Source: an uncultured Verrucomicrobiota bacterium
GTDB taxonomy: Bacteria > Verrucomicrobiota > Verrucomicrobiia > Opitutales > Intestinicryptomonadaceae
DNA: 33,981 bases
Assembly: GCA_949287395.1 (NCBI GenBank)
Contig: CASEFZ010000004.1
Span: 1 to 33,981 of the forward strand
Reading direction: 5' to 3'
Positions 7,406 through 16,019 of this stretch are shown here, piece by piece. Both the position numbers and the translations under genes were made by a program. Position 1 is the stretch's first letter, and each line of letters opens with the position of its first letter. The notes under the pieces are model-generated. The model did not search any database and was not told the origin of the DNA. It was given only the letters and a program-made list of their open reading frames with translations.

Positions 7406-10291
7406 ATGCAACCAAATTCTAAACAGGCCACCGCGCGCAAGGACGCCGCCGCGGACGGAGAATTGATGCGAATACGCGGGGCGCGCCAGCACAACTTAAA
7501 AAATGTCAGCTTGGACATCCCGCGCGGGAAACTTGTGGTATTTACCGGCAAGAGTGGGTCGGGGAAATCGTCTTTGGCGTTCGACACGATATACGCGGAA
7601 GGCTATAGAAAATACATGGAAAGCCTTTCTGCCGACGCCCGCGGGCTGCTCAGCCAGATAGAGAAGCCGGCGGTCGAAAGCATTACGGGGCTTTCGCCGG
7701 TGATAGCGATAGAGCAGATGAAGTCGCTGGGCTCAAACCCGCGCAGCACGCTTGCGACCCTTACGGAGATAGCCGACTACGCCCGCCCGATATGGCGCGC
7801 GGTTGGCGAGCAGCGGTGCCCAAAGTGCGGAGGCAAAATTTTAAGAAGAAGCGTGGACGAGTGCGTTGACGAAATTATGTCGCTTCCGAAAGACAGCCGC
7901 ATATACATTTTGGCGCCAAACGCCGAAGGCAGGATATCGGTTCTGAAGGCGGCGGTGAAGTCGCTCAGGCAGCGCTCGTGGCAGCGCGCCCGGCTGAACG
8001 GCTTCATATTCGACCTCGACGACCCTTCCGCCGAGGCCGAGGCATTCTCAAAACTTCCCGCCGGCAAAAGCGCAAAGCTTGAAATAGTTGTGGACAGATT
8101 TCCGCTTTCGTCGACGGCGCGCGGAAGAATAGCCGACTCTTTGGAGCTTGCTCTTCGCGAGGGTTCAGATATGGCAATTGCCGCCTATTGCCTTCCGGGG
8201 GAGACCCAACTCAGGCAAATGTTGCTAAGCTCGGCATTTTGCTGCAGCAAGTGCGCCACGGCTTATCCCCAGCTGACGGCTAAAAGCTTTTCTTTCAACC
8301 ATCCCGACGGGGCGTGCCCGGTGTGCGGCGGAATAGGCAGAATAATGCGCGCAGCCGCCGAGCTTGCGGTGCCCGACGTCTCAAAAAGCGTCCGCGGCGG
8401 GGCCATAAAAGGCTGGAGAATGGGCGCCAAAAACATAATAATAAGGCACAACGCCATATTGAGGCAGCTTGCGGAGCAGATACCGTTTGATCCCAAAGTT
8501 CCATGGAAGGATCTTCCTGAGGAAGTGCGCAATATCATTTTGTACGGAGATGGCAAAAGGCAGTTTCTGTTCAGATTGGGCAGGGGGCGTCGCCTGCCCA
8601 AGCCAGAGTTCTTTCCCGGCGTATTGGCGGAAATAGACAGAATATGCGCGGAAACGTCAAGCGACGGCTTGCGCGCGCGGCTTGCGGCGTTTCAAGTGTC
8701 TTCTCCTTGCCCGGCCTGCGGCGGGGCCCGCCTTTGCGAGCGCTCTCGAAACGTTTTTGTGGAGGGGGTATCTTACGACGCCTTTTGCGCGATGAGCGTT
8801 GACGATGCGCTTGCGTTCTCGAAAAAACTTTCCGTAAACCCCGCCTACAAGGGGGCTGGCGACGCAGTAAAAGGCCTCTTGGAAAGGCTGGGCTTTTTAA
8901 GCGAGGTTGGGCTTGGGTACATATCTCTAAACCGTGAAGCCTCTACGCTCTCGGGCGGCGAGGCGCAGAGGGCGCGCTTGGCAACGCAGCTTGGAATGGA
9001 TTTGACGGGCGTGACCTACGTCTTGGACGAACCCACAATAGGCCTGCACCCAGCCGACAACGGAATGTTGATAAGGGCCCTGAAAAAATTGCGCGACCGC
9101 GGCAACAGCGTCTTTATGGTGGAGCACGACGAGTCTGCAATAAAGGCCTCCGATTGGATTGTGGAACTTGGCCCCGACGCGGGCGAAAACGGGGGGAATG
9201 TCACCTTTAACGGGTCGCTTTCCGATTGCCTGAAGTCTGACTGCAGAACCGGAATGTATCTTTCCGGGCGCGAAAAAATAAAGCCCAGCTCGTCGGCGGT
9301 GATTCCTGATTCCAGAATGCTGGTTGTCAGGAATGCGCGCGAAAACAACCTTAAGAACATAGACGTTTCGTTTCCGGTGGGCCTCTTTACCACGCTTTGC
9401 GGGGTTTCGGGATCGGGCAAGAGCACCCTTCTAAACGACATTTTGGCGCGCGCGGCGCGCTTTAGGCTAAACGGGGCCAAGGAAATAGCCGGCGCGCACG
9501 GCGGGATAGAGGGCTTGGAGTATTTCGACAGCTGCGTGGTTGTTGACCAGTCTCCGATAGGCAAGAGCCCGCGTTCAAACCCCGCAACCTACACGAAGAT
9601 TTTTGATTTGTTGAGGGACTTATATGCGAAGTGCCCGCTTTCAAAACTGCGCGGGTACGGCCCCGGCAGATTCAGCTTCAATGTCAAGGGCGGCAGGTGC
9701 GAGCACTGCTGCGGCGACGGATCAATATGTTTGGACATGCAGTTCCTGGGCGACGTTTACGTTCCTTGCCCGTCGTGCGGCGGCAAGCGCTACAACCGGG
9801 AAACCCTCGAGGTGAAGTTTAAAGACCTGAGCATATCCGACGCCCTGAACCTCACCGTCACGCAGGCGATGAGGGTGTTTGAATCGCATCCGAGAATAAT
9901 GGCCAAGCTGCAGACCCTTTACGATGTCGGTTTGGGCTACATAAGGCTTGGCCAGGCCTCAAACACGCTTTCCGGGGGAGAGGCCCAAAGAATGAAGCTT
10001 TCGGCGGAGCTCTCGCGCAGGACGCGCGGAAAAACTTTGTACATTTTGGACGAGCCCACAACCGGCCTTCATTGGGACGATGTCGACAGGCTTCTCAAAC
10101 TTTTATTTAAGCTTCGCGACGCCGGGAACACCGTCATAGCCATAGAGCACCACCCGGACTTCATAAAGATGTCCGATTGGATTGTGGAGCTTGGGCCGTG
10201 CGGGGGCGCCGGCGGCGGAAAGCTGCTTTTCGAGGGAAGCGTTGAAAACCTGCGCGGGGCGGGAACTCCAACGGCCAATTTTTTGGATTAA
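7406..10291 (+). CDS. uvrA: UvrA excinuclease ATPase subunit
   Basis: A 961-residue protein of normal UvrA length. UvrA dimerises, scans DNA for bulky lesions and hands it to UvrB in nucleotide excision repair. Seen: Walker A GKSGSGKSS (48-56), a UvrB-binding-like insert (about 145-260), zinc cysteines C280/C283 with a later CPVC, ABC signature LSGGEAQR at 515-522, second Walker A GVSGSGKST (666-674), zinc module C765/C768 and C788/C791, second LSGGEAQR at 855-862. The first half departs from common UvrA sequences (for example YRKYMESLSADARGLL and an added CPKCGG at C138), so it may be a paralogue. The ATG at 7406 follows AAGAAAG; an internal ATG at 7466 is possible. A small membrane-protein gene follows after 14 bp. 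Confidence 0.93.
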   Translation: MQPNSKQATARKDAAADGELMRIRGARQHNLKNVSLDIPRGKLVVFTGKSGSGKSSLAFDTIYAEGYRKYMESLSADARGLLSQIEKPAVESITGLSPVIAIEQMKSLGSNPRSTLATLTEIADYARPIWRAVGEQRCPKCGGKILRRSVDECVDEIMSLPKDSRIYILAPNAEGRISVLKAAVKSLRQRSWQRARLNGFIFDLDDPSAEAEAFSKLPAGKSAKLEIVVDRFPLSSTARGRIADSLELALREGSDMAIAAYCLPGETQLRQMLLSSAFCCSKCATAYPQLTAKSFSFNHPDGACPVCGGIGRIMRAAAELAVPDVSKSVRGGAIKGWRMGAKNIIIRHNAILRQLAEQIPFDPKVPWKDLPEEVRNIILYGDGKRQFLFRLGRGRRLPKPEFFPGVLAEIDRICAETSSDGLRARLAAFQVSSPCPACGGARLCERSRNVFVEGVSYDAFCAMSVDDALAFSKKLSVNPAYKGAGDAVKGLLERLGFLSEVGLGYISLNREASTLSGGEAQRARLATQLGMDLTGVTYVLDEPTIGLHPADNGMLIRALKKLRDRGNSVFMVEHDESAIKASDWIVELGPDAGENGGNVTFNGSLSDCLKSDCRTGMYLSGREKIKPSSSAVIPDSRMLVVRNARENNLKNIDVSFPVGLFTTLCGVSGSGKSTLLNDILARAARFRLNGAKEIAGAHGGIEGLEYFDSCVVVDQSPIGKSPRSNPATYTKIFDLLRDLYAKCPLSKLRGYGPGRFSFNVKGGRCEHCCGDGSICLDMQFLGDVYVPCPSCGGKRYNRETLEVKFKDLSISDALNLTVTQAMRVFESHPRIMAKLQTLYDVGLGYIRLGQASNTLSGGEAQRMKLSAELSRRTRGKTLYILDEPTTGLHWDDVDRLLKLLFKLRDAGNTVIAIEHHPDFIKMSDWIVELGPCGGAGGGKLLFEGSVENLRGAGTPTANFLD

Positions 10292-10305
10292 TTGAATTGT
10301 TTTTT

Positions 10306-10644
10306 ATGAAATACGTATTGCCGGTTTTGTTGCTGACCATATCAAACACGTTTATGATGTTTGCGTGGTACGGACATCTGAAATTTAAGAGTGCGGCGCT
10401 TTGGAGCGTTGTATTGATAAGTTGGCTAATAGCGTTTTTCGAGTACTGTTTCATGGTGCCCGCAAACAGGCTGGGAAGCGAGTCTTTTACCACGGCGCAG
10501 TTGAAAACCATTCAAGAGGTTGTGACATTGGTGGTGTTCTTCCTCTTTTCCGTCCTCTATCTGAAGGAGGACTTCAAATGGAACTACGCGGTTGGTTTTG
10601 TCTTTATAGTTTTGGCGGATTTTTTCGTGTTTAAAAAATGGTAG
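10306..10644 (+). CDS. DUF486 (DMT-like) small membrane protein
   Basis: A 112-residue protein with about four transmembrane helices. The blocks SNTFMMFAWYGHLKFK, SWLIAFFEYCFMVPANRLG and AQLKTIQEVVTLVVFFLFS match the DUF486 family closely along its full length. The family is part of the drug/metabolite transporter superfamily; no transported molecule is established. I chose the ATG at 10306, since homologues begin MK.. followed at once by the first helix; an in-frame TTG at 10297 adds only three residues. It starts 14 bp after the uvrA stop and is probably cotranscribed, although a functional link is not evident. Confidence 0.88.
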   Translation: MKYVLPVLLLTISNTFMMFAWYGHLKFKSAALWSVVLISWLIAFFEYCFMVPANRLGSESFTTAQLKTIQEVVTLVVFFLFSVLYLKEDFKWNYAVGFVFIVLADFFVFKKW

Positions 10645-10713
10645 GCGGGGCTTTTCCCTTGCGTCTGAAATTTTACTTGAATCCGGCGTTGGGAGCGATA
10701 GGATTTGGGGCGT

Positions 10714-13179
10714 ATGTTGAGTAGAGGAGTTTTTTTTGCGGCATTTTTGTCTGCGTTTTTTGCGTGTGTGGGAACCTCTCTGTTTGCGGACGGAGCCCTT
10801 GAGGTTTACAAGACCCCCAAGCTTGCGGGCAAAAGCATTGTGTTTACAACACACCGGCAGTACGGGAAAAGCCACCACAATACGGATACGATGTTTCAGA
10901 ACGGAGAGGTTGGGAGCAACCTTTGGGACAGGTCGGCGGGCGGTTCAAAGCTGGTATTGGCGAGTTTCGACAAAGACGGGAATCCGGAGCTGAAAACTTT
11001 GGTTGAAGCCCCGGACGGAATAATAAGGGATCCCGATATCTCGTTCGACGCAAAAAAGGTTGTTTTTTCAATGCGCCGCAACAAAGCCGACAGTTTTAAG
11101 ATATATGTTTACGACTTGCAGAGCGGAAAGACCGACCAGCTTACCAAGCTTGAGGATTCCTCCGATTTGGAGCCTATCTGGCTACCGACGGGCGAGATAG
11201 TTTTTTCATCTACGCGCGCGGCGAAGTATTGCGGGTGCAATAGGCACATAATGTGCAATCTTTACCGCATGAATCCCGACGGCTCCAATATATTGCAAAT
11301 AGGAAATTCAATAGAGTTTGAGCACGCCCCGAGCGTAATGCGCGACGGCCGCATATTGTACACGCGCTGGGAATATGTAGACCGCAACTTCGGGGGCGCC
11401 CAGGGGCTTTGGACGTGCAACCCCGACGGCACGCGCCACGCGCTGTATTGGGGGCAGGAGACATCCAACCCGTCCATAGGCGGCGTGCAGATGCCGGATT
11501 CTTCAAAGGTGGTTTCCGTTTTGGCGTCGTGCCACGACAGGCCCTGGGGGGCTCTTGTCCTCATAGACAGGAATGTGGGCATAGAGGGCGAAAAGAGCGT
11601 ATTGAAAATTTTTCCGAAAGACGCGCGCCATTTGATAGGCAGGGAAAAGACATTGACCGAAAAATGGGGCGACGCAATGTGGCCCATTCGCATAAAATAT
11701 GAAGACCCGTACCCGGTGTCGGAGAATTTGGTGCTGGTTTCGCGCTATGTGCGCGAGGGCGACCCTCTCAACCCGCCCCCAATGGGGCTGTGGCTTGTCG
11801 ACTTTTCAGACGATTCCGAAACCCTTGTTGCCAAAATTGAGGACAAAGAGCTCCAGAAGGTTTGGGACGCCGCCAAAGACAACGGCGCGCGCATGAGGGC
11901 CAAAGAGTTTATGGGGGTATTTTCCGCAAAGCCCGTATCGGCCCGCAAGGCGGCGGTGATAGCCGACCAGCGCGGATCGTCCACCGACAAGAGCTACGTT
12001 TACATATCCGACGTTTACGAAGGCACGCACATGAAGGGCATAAAGCGCGGCGACATAAAATACATAAGGGTTGTTGAAAATGCCCCGAAGCTCTCGTGGA
12101 GCGCCCGCGGCTGGAGCAACGACGGGGAGCAGGCGCCGGCTATGAATTATGAAGACTATGCAATAAAGGTCGACTTGGGCGTGGTGGAGGTTGAAAAGGA
12201 CGGCTCGGCATATTTTGAAGTTCCGTCGGACAAGTTTGTGTATTTTCAGGCGCTCGACAAAGACAAGAACATGCTGCAATCTATGAGGAGCGGTTTGGTT
12301 GTTTTGCCCGGGGAGATATCGTCGTGTACGGGCTGCCACGAATCGCGCTACTCGCCGCCGCCGACTATGTCCACGCCGTCCCTCGCGCTAAGGAAGCCCC
12401 CGCAGGTTCCGCGCGGCGCGCCCGAGACTTTCGGCAAGGCCTTCGACTACATGAAAATGATCCAGCCTATCTTTGACAAACATTGCATGGACTGCCACGA
12501 TGCCGGCAACGACACCGGACTCACTCTTTCACGCGACAAGGGGCTGGTGTTCAACAGGTCTTACATGGATTTGCACTCAAAGAAGCTTATAAACGTTGTA
12601 GGCGCCGGCCCCAACGCCGTGCAGGAAGCCAATACTTGGGGCGCAAAGCACAGCGTGCTGATGTCGAAGCTTGACGGCACCCACAACGGCGTGAAGCTTT
12701 CCGACAGCGAGAGGGACGCAATAAGGCTGTGGATAGATTTGAATGCGCCTTACTATGCAACGCACGACTCTGCCTATCCGGCGAATCTTGCGGGGCGCAG
12801 CCCGCTTACTTTTGAGGAGCTTAAAGAGCTGGCAAAGTTGTCGGGCAATGACGGAATTTTAAAGTCGCACGCCAGGGCGTACAAGACGGAACTGGTGTCT
12901 TTTGACAGGCCGCAGACTTCGGAGATTTTAAAAAAATTTAAGAAGGGGTCGCCCGAGTACGCGCGCGCGCTTGAGATAATAGGTGCGGGCGCGCGCCGCT
13001 TGAAAGAGCGTCCAAGGGCCGATATGGAAAATTTCAGGGGAATGCCAATTGACGAATGGCGCGCGCAGCGCTACGAAAAATTCCGCCAGCTGGAACTGCT
13101 TTGCAGAAAGGCGGTTGACGAAGGTGGAATTGTGCATGATCCGCAAAAGTTGGACATGCCCACGATGCCGGGCAAATAG
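10714..13179 (+). CDS. Secreted beta-propeller with two CxxCH heme motifs (HZS-alpha-like)
   Basis: An 821-residue protein with a signal peptide (about 1-26, ending SLFAD). The first ~400 residues carry TolB/PD40-type propeller blades such as DPDISFDAKKVVFSMRR and EPIWLPTGEIVFSSTR. A cysteine cluster C173-x-C175-x5-C181 lies within. The middle resembles the hydrazine synthase alpha subunit domain. Two c-type heme sites follow: CTGCH at 538-542 and CMDCH at 591-595, the latter in a cytochrome-c-like segment preceded by IQPIFDKHCMDCHD. The family is common and uncharacterised in PVC bacteria; hydrazine synthesis should not be assumed. A periplasmic or surface redox role is inferred. The ATG at 10714 has AGGA 10 bases upstream; an in-frame TTG at 10705 would overlap that site. 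An 8-bp hairpin with TGCG loop follows the stop. Confidence 0.8.
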   Translation: MLSRGVFFAAFLSAFFACVGTSLFADGALEVYKTPKLAGKSIVFTTHRQYGKSHHNTDTMFQNGEVGSNLWDRSAGGSKLVLASFDKDGNPELKTLVEAPDGIIRDPDISFDAKKVVFSMRRNKADSFKIYVYDLQSGKTDQLTKLEDSSDLEPIWLPTGEIVFSSTRAAKYCGCNRHIMCNLYRMNPDGSNILQIGNSIEFEHAPSVMRDGRILYTRWEYVDRNFGGAQGLWTCNPDGTRHALYWGQETSNPSIGGVQMPDSSKVVSVLASCHDRPWGALVLIDRNVGIEGEKSVLKIFPKDARHLIGREKTLTEKWGDAMWPIRIKYEDPYPVSENLVLVSRYVREGDPLNPPPMGLWLVDFSDDSETLVAKIEDKELQKVWDAAKDNGARMRAKEFMGVFSAKPVSARKAAVIADQRGSSTDKSYVYISDVYEGTHMKGIKRGDIKYIRVVENAPKLSWSARGWSNDGEQAPAMNYEDYAIKVDLGVVEVEKDGSAYFEVPSDKFVYFQALDKDKNMLQSMRSGLVVLPGEISSCTGCHESRYSPPPTMSTPSLALRKPPQVPRGAPETFGKAFDYMKMIQPIFDKHCMDCHDAGNDTGLTLSRDKGLVFNRSYMDLHSKKLINVVGAGPNAVQEANTWGAKHSVLMSKLDGTHNGVKLSDSERDAIRLWIDLNAPYYATHDSAYPANLAGRSPLTFEELKELAKLSGNDGILKSHARAYKTELVSFDRPQTSEILKKFKKGSPEYARALEIIGAGARRLKERPRADMENFRGMPIDEWRAQRYEKFRQLELLCRKAVDEGGIVHDPQKLDMPTMPGK

Positions 13180-13198
13180 CTTTTGCTGCGGCAAAGGC
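13179..13198 (+). other. Stem-loop after the heme-propeller gene
   Basis: Starting on the last base of the stop codon, GCTTTTGC pairs with GCAAAGGC (one G-T pair) around a TGCG tetraloop. It lacks a T tract, so it may be a 3' stabilising structure or a weak terminator rather than a classic one. Confidence 0.4.
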
Positions 13199-13446
13199 GG
13201 CGCGGCGGAATGGGTTGGCATGTTTCTTAAGACAACTCTCTGTCGCGGCGGGTCTTGGCGCGCACGGGCGGCGCACTTGTTGCCAGCCATTTTTTTGCAG
13301 CTCCGTAAAGTGGCTTTGTTGCGCCTTGCGCCTTTACATTTCCGCATGCGGCGGTGTTTGGGCGTTTTATGGGGCGCAATGCGCGTTTTTGCGCAGGCCC
13401 CCGGCGGCGTACTCGCCCCGCGGAGGACGGCGTATAAAATATATCG
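13199..13446. other. Gene-free spacer
   Basis: No supportable gene. The stretch is GC-rich in its first part and turns AT-rich near 13430, just before the candidate promoter. The open frames that cross it show no family, signal or ribosome site. Confidence 0.4.
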
Positions 13447-13474
13447 TTGATAAATTGCAAAAGAGGCATACCAT
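13447..13474 (+). promoter_or_regulatory. Candidate promoter of the beta-helix gene
   Basis: TTGATA (13447-13452), a 16-base spacer and TACCAT (13469-13474), in an AT-rich patch about 90 bases before the chosen start. A 7-bp inverted repeat (GGCGGCG/CGCCGCC, about 13499-13529) lies between promoter and gene and could affect the leader. Confidence 0.4.
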
Positions 13475-13563
13475 CGGATTCCACAAGCTAAGGCCTTGGC
13501 GGCGCGGGAATGTTTTTTCTCCGCCGCCGGGGTGGGTTAATGAGACAATATATGGGGGAAAAG

Positions 13564-15501
13564 ATGAGAGTTTTATTCATATTGGGAATATTTCTGCTGG
13601 AGTGCGGATGCGCGTGCGTTTCGGATAAGACGGCAAAAGTGGGAGACTTCGGCGCATTGCAAAAGGCTGTGGATGCCGCGCGGCCGGGAGACACGGTGTG
13701 GGTGGACGGCGGAATATATTTCGGGACGCTCAAAGTCAAAAATTCCGGAGAGGCGGGCAAGCCCATTTCCATAAAGTGCGCCCCCGGCGAAAATGTGGTT
13801 GTGAGCGCTGCCGACAAAATTACGTCGAAATGGACCAAATACAAGGGGGGGATAGATGTGGCGGATGTTGACTGGAGCGCTCCGGAGGGGCGCAACCAGC
13901 TGCTGATGGACGATGAAATTATGATAGAGGCGCGCCACCCGAATATTTCCGGCGAAAAACAGTTGATGGAGGTTGCAATAACGCCCGGTTTGATGACAAA
14001 TGCAAAGGCGCATAAAGACAAAGTGGAGATTGAAGGCGACAAATTTTTGGAGTCGCTGCCGGAGAATGCGCTTGCGGGTTGTGTGTATTGGGGCATGCAT
14101 TGGCCGGCTTGGGCCTCGCAGTGCGCAAAAATATCGGGGTCAAAGGGCAAAATTTTGAGCGTGGAGGACAAGTCGCAAAGCGGCTGGTGGTGGGTTAAAG
14201 ACGAAAAGAAGGACGCGAAACGGGGCGAGGGAAAGGGCGTATTGACAGGGGCTCTTGCTCTTTTGGACTCCCCGCGCGAATGGTATTACGATTCTTCGGC
14301 CAAGAAACTTTATTTCTATCCGCCGGACGGGAAGGACCCAAATAAGCTCAACCTCTATTTTAAGAAGCGCGCGGAAGTTCTGGACTTGCGCGGCGTTTCA
14401 AATGTGATAGTCAGCGGGATAAACGGAATGGGCGGAGGAATAAACATGCTGGACACAAAAAATTGCACGCTTGAAAACGGAACGTTCAAGGCGGTGTCGC
14501 ACTGCAATTTTTTCAGCAATGCCCGGGGGGACACAATGTTTAAAAACGACAACGACGACATTGCCGGCACAGGCGTGCTTCTGACGGGCCAAGGATGCGT
14601 ATTGAGAAACCTGAGTCTGAGCTATTCCGCAGGCTCTATAATTCTCATTGACGGCAAAGACCACTTGGTTGAGAACAATTTTTTGAGCGACGGCGGCTAT
14701 ATGGGAACATACAGGAGCGGCATATTCGTGGATTGCAAGCATTCCGACGCAACCCGCGGTGGGCATGTTTTTAGAAATAACACCATAACGCGCGTCGCGC
14801 GCGCCTGCATACATTTTACGAGCAGGGCGGACGGCAAGAAGGACGTTCCGGGCGCGCCGTACGATACGGCCTACAGGGCCTGCGACATATTGATGAACGA
14901 CTTTTCCAACTACCTGATGCTGGCAAACGACGGCGGAGCCCTGAACTCGTGGAAGGTAAATTTGGGTTCGGACAGGTCGGCGCGGTGGGCTTTCAACTGG
15001 TTTGAAAACTGCCGTTCGGCGGAGCTTGGCTCGGCGCTTTATCCCGACAATTACTGCCGCAATGTGACCATGTGCCGCAACGTTGTGCGCGGCGTTCAGG
15101 AGGGAACGCGCATAAACAGGGTGTGCGAAAATGTGCGCATATACAACAACACGTTTTGGGACGTAAGCGTCAAGACTACGGCGCAGTGGAAACACAACGA
15201 GGGGCTTAAAATATACAACAACGTTTCCGACAATGAAAATTGGGAGTTCAGCAAGGGCGATGTCCACGAGAATAACCTGACATGGAAAGGCGATGCTTCG
15301 GAATTGTTCGAGCTCAATGGCAAGGGGCTGTCGGGCTTTGTTCCGAAGCGCGGCTCAAAGCTTGACGGTGCGGGGAAAGCCTTGGACAAGTCGGAATTTC
15401 CCGATTCAATCGGCGACATAGGCGCCTATGAGGTTGGCGGCCAAGTATGGATTCCCGGAGTAAAGAGCCGCCGCAATGTCAACCCCTTGTCAAAGAATTA
15501 A
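13564..15501 (+). CDS. Secreted right-handed parallel beta-helix protein
   Basis: A 645-residue protein. The N-terminus (MRVLFILGIFLLECGCACVS) is a signal peptide, possibly a lipoprotein signal though the lipobox is imperfect. The mature start FGALQKAVDAARPGDTVWVD is the usual entry to a pectate-lyase-like beta-helix, and short rungs such as CVLRNLSLSYSAG, NVRIYNNTFWDVS and LKIYNNVSDNEN recur to the end. Such proteins are often polysaccharide lyases or hydrolases (PL6, GH110 and related), but I see no diagnostic catalytic set, so activity is unassigned. Start: ATG at 13564 has GGGGG with short spacing; in-frame ATGs at 13510, 13540 and 13552 would put extra polar residues before the signal. 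It has its own candidate promoter and a strong terminator. Confidence 0.82.
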   Translation: MRVLFILGIFLLECGCACVSDKTAKVGDFGALQKAVDAARPGDTVWVDGGIYFGTLKVKNSGEAGKPISIKCAPGENVVVSAADKITSKWTKYKGGIDVADVDWSAPEGRNQLLMDDEIMIEARHPNISGEKQLMEVAITPGLMTNAKAHKDKVEIEGDKFLESLPENALAGCVYWGMHWPAWASQCAKISGSKGKILSVEDKSQSGWWWVKDEKKDAKRGEGKGVLTGALALLDSPREWYYDSSAKKLYFYPPDGKDPNKLNLYFKKRAEVLDLRGVSNVIVSGINGMGGGINMLDTKNCTLENGTFKAVSHCNFFSNARGDTMFKNDNDDIAGTGVLLTGQGCVLRNLSLSYSAGSIILIDGKDHLVENNFLSDGGYMGTYRSGIFVDCKHSDATRGGHVFRNNTITRVARACIHFTSRADGKKDVPGAPYDTAYRACDILMNDFSNYLMLANDGGALNSWKVNLGSDRSARWAFNWFENCRSAELGSALYPDNYCRNVTMCRNVVRGVQEGTRINRVCENVRIYNNTFWDVSVKTTAQWKHNEGLKIYNNVSDNENWEFSKGDVHENNLTWKGDASELFELNGKGLSGFVPKRGSKLDGAGKALDKSEFPDSIGDIGAYEVGGQVWIPGVKSRRNVNPLSKN

Positions 15502-15525
15502 CGGGTGTGTCTATATTCCATTTCA

Positions 15526-15559
15526 GGGGCGGGCGGTTTTTGCCCGCCCCGAGTTTTTT
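15526..15559 (+). terminator. Intrinsic terminator after the beta-helix gene
   Basis: GGGGCGGGC (15526-15534) pairs perfectly with GCCCGCCCC (15542-15550) around a 7-base loop, followed by GAGTTTTTT. It lies 25 bases after the stop and is the clearest terminator of a protein gene in the window. Confidence 0.9.
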
Positions 15560-15672
15560 GCGGGAAAACTTTAACTTTAAACAGAGGTGTTTTTATCAGG
15601 AAATTTATTGGTCATTAAAAGGTTTTGTGCCGGAAGTGTTTTTGTAATTTAGAAATGCAAATATATTTGGCG

Positions 15673-15726
15673 GCAGAATTTTTACGTTGCGCGTGCGCGC
15701 GTTTTTTTTTATGAAGGGAATTCTGC
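15673..15726. repeat. Nested inverted repeats with a T9 run
   Basis: GCAGAATT (15673-15680) is the exact reverse complement of AATTCTGC (15719-15726). Between them lies a small GC hairpin (GCGCGTGCGCGC) directly followed by nine T residues at 15702-15710, a possible short intrinsic terminator on the plus strand. Confidence 0.5.
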
Positions 15727-15895
15727 GCAGCAACTTATAGAATCCGGGGAGAGTTTCCCGCGCAATTTTTGCCGGCAAGATTAAGCGATGTGTGCTGGCT
15801 TTACTTTTTAGTTTTTTTAAGGCGGAAAATTTTTTTGCTGTTTTGGCTGTAAGGTAGGCAGCCGGGACAGGCAAGATGAATGCGGCCCGGTTGCA

Positions 15896-15922
15896 GCGCC
15901 GGGCGCGCCGGTTGCGCCGGGT
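15896..15922. repeat. Three tandem 9-bp repeats (GCGCCGGNN)
   Basis: GCGCCGG recurs at 15896, 15905 and 15914 with exact 9-base spacing and variable last two bases. One forward frame reads Ala-Pro-Gly-like triplets, but it has no start codon, so a coding role is not supported. Confidence 0.6.
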
Positions 15923-16019
15923 GCTAAGCTTGGGTTGTGCGGATAGAAAGGGCTGGTAAATCGCGGCGCGCGGGAACAAAAATCTTGAAAAATTTTCCCG
16001 GCGGGAAATGTTTTTGAAC

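Larger units (their letters stand above)
15560..16019. other. Gene-free stretch with repeats
   Basis: About 460 bases without a credible gene; a 138-codon minus-strand frame is basic, unlike any family I know, and begins inside the next gene's leader. Contents include nested inverted repeats around 15673-15726, a nine-T run (15702-15710), a triple 9-bp repeat (15896-15922) and the palindrome-like TTTCCC/GGGAAA next to the start of the following gene. Confidence 0.5.

Noticed and set aside
6446-7492. 348-codon minus-strand frame in the AI-2E region
   Set aside because: Gly/Arg/His-rich out-of-frame shadow of the AI-2E gene, which has clear family motifs in the other frame.
15818-15947. Plus-strand frame reading a Cys-rich segment then Ala-Pro-Gly repeats
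   Set aside because: No start codon precedes it and it is short; kept only as a tandem repeat.
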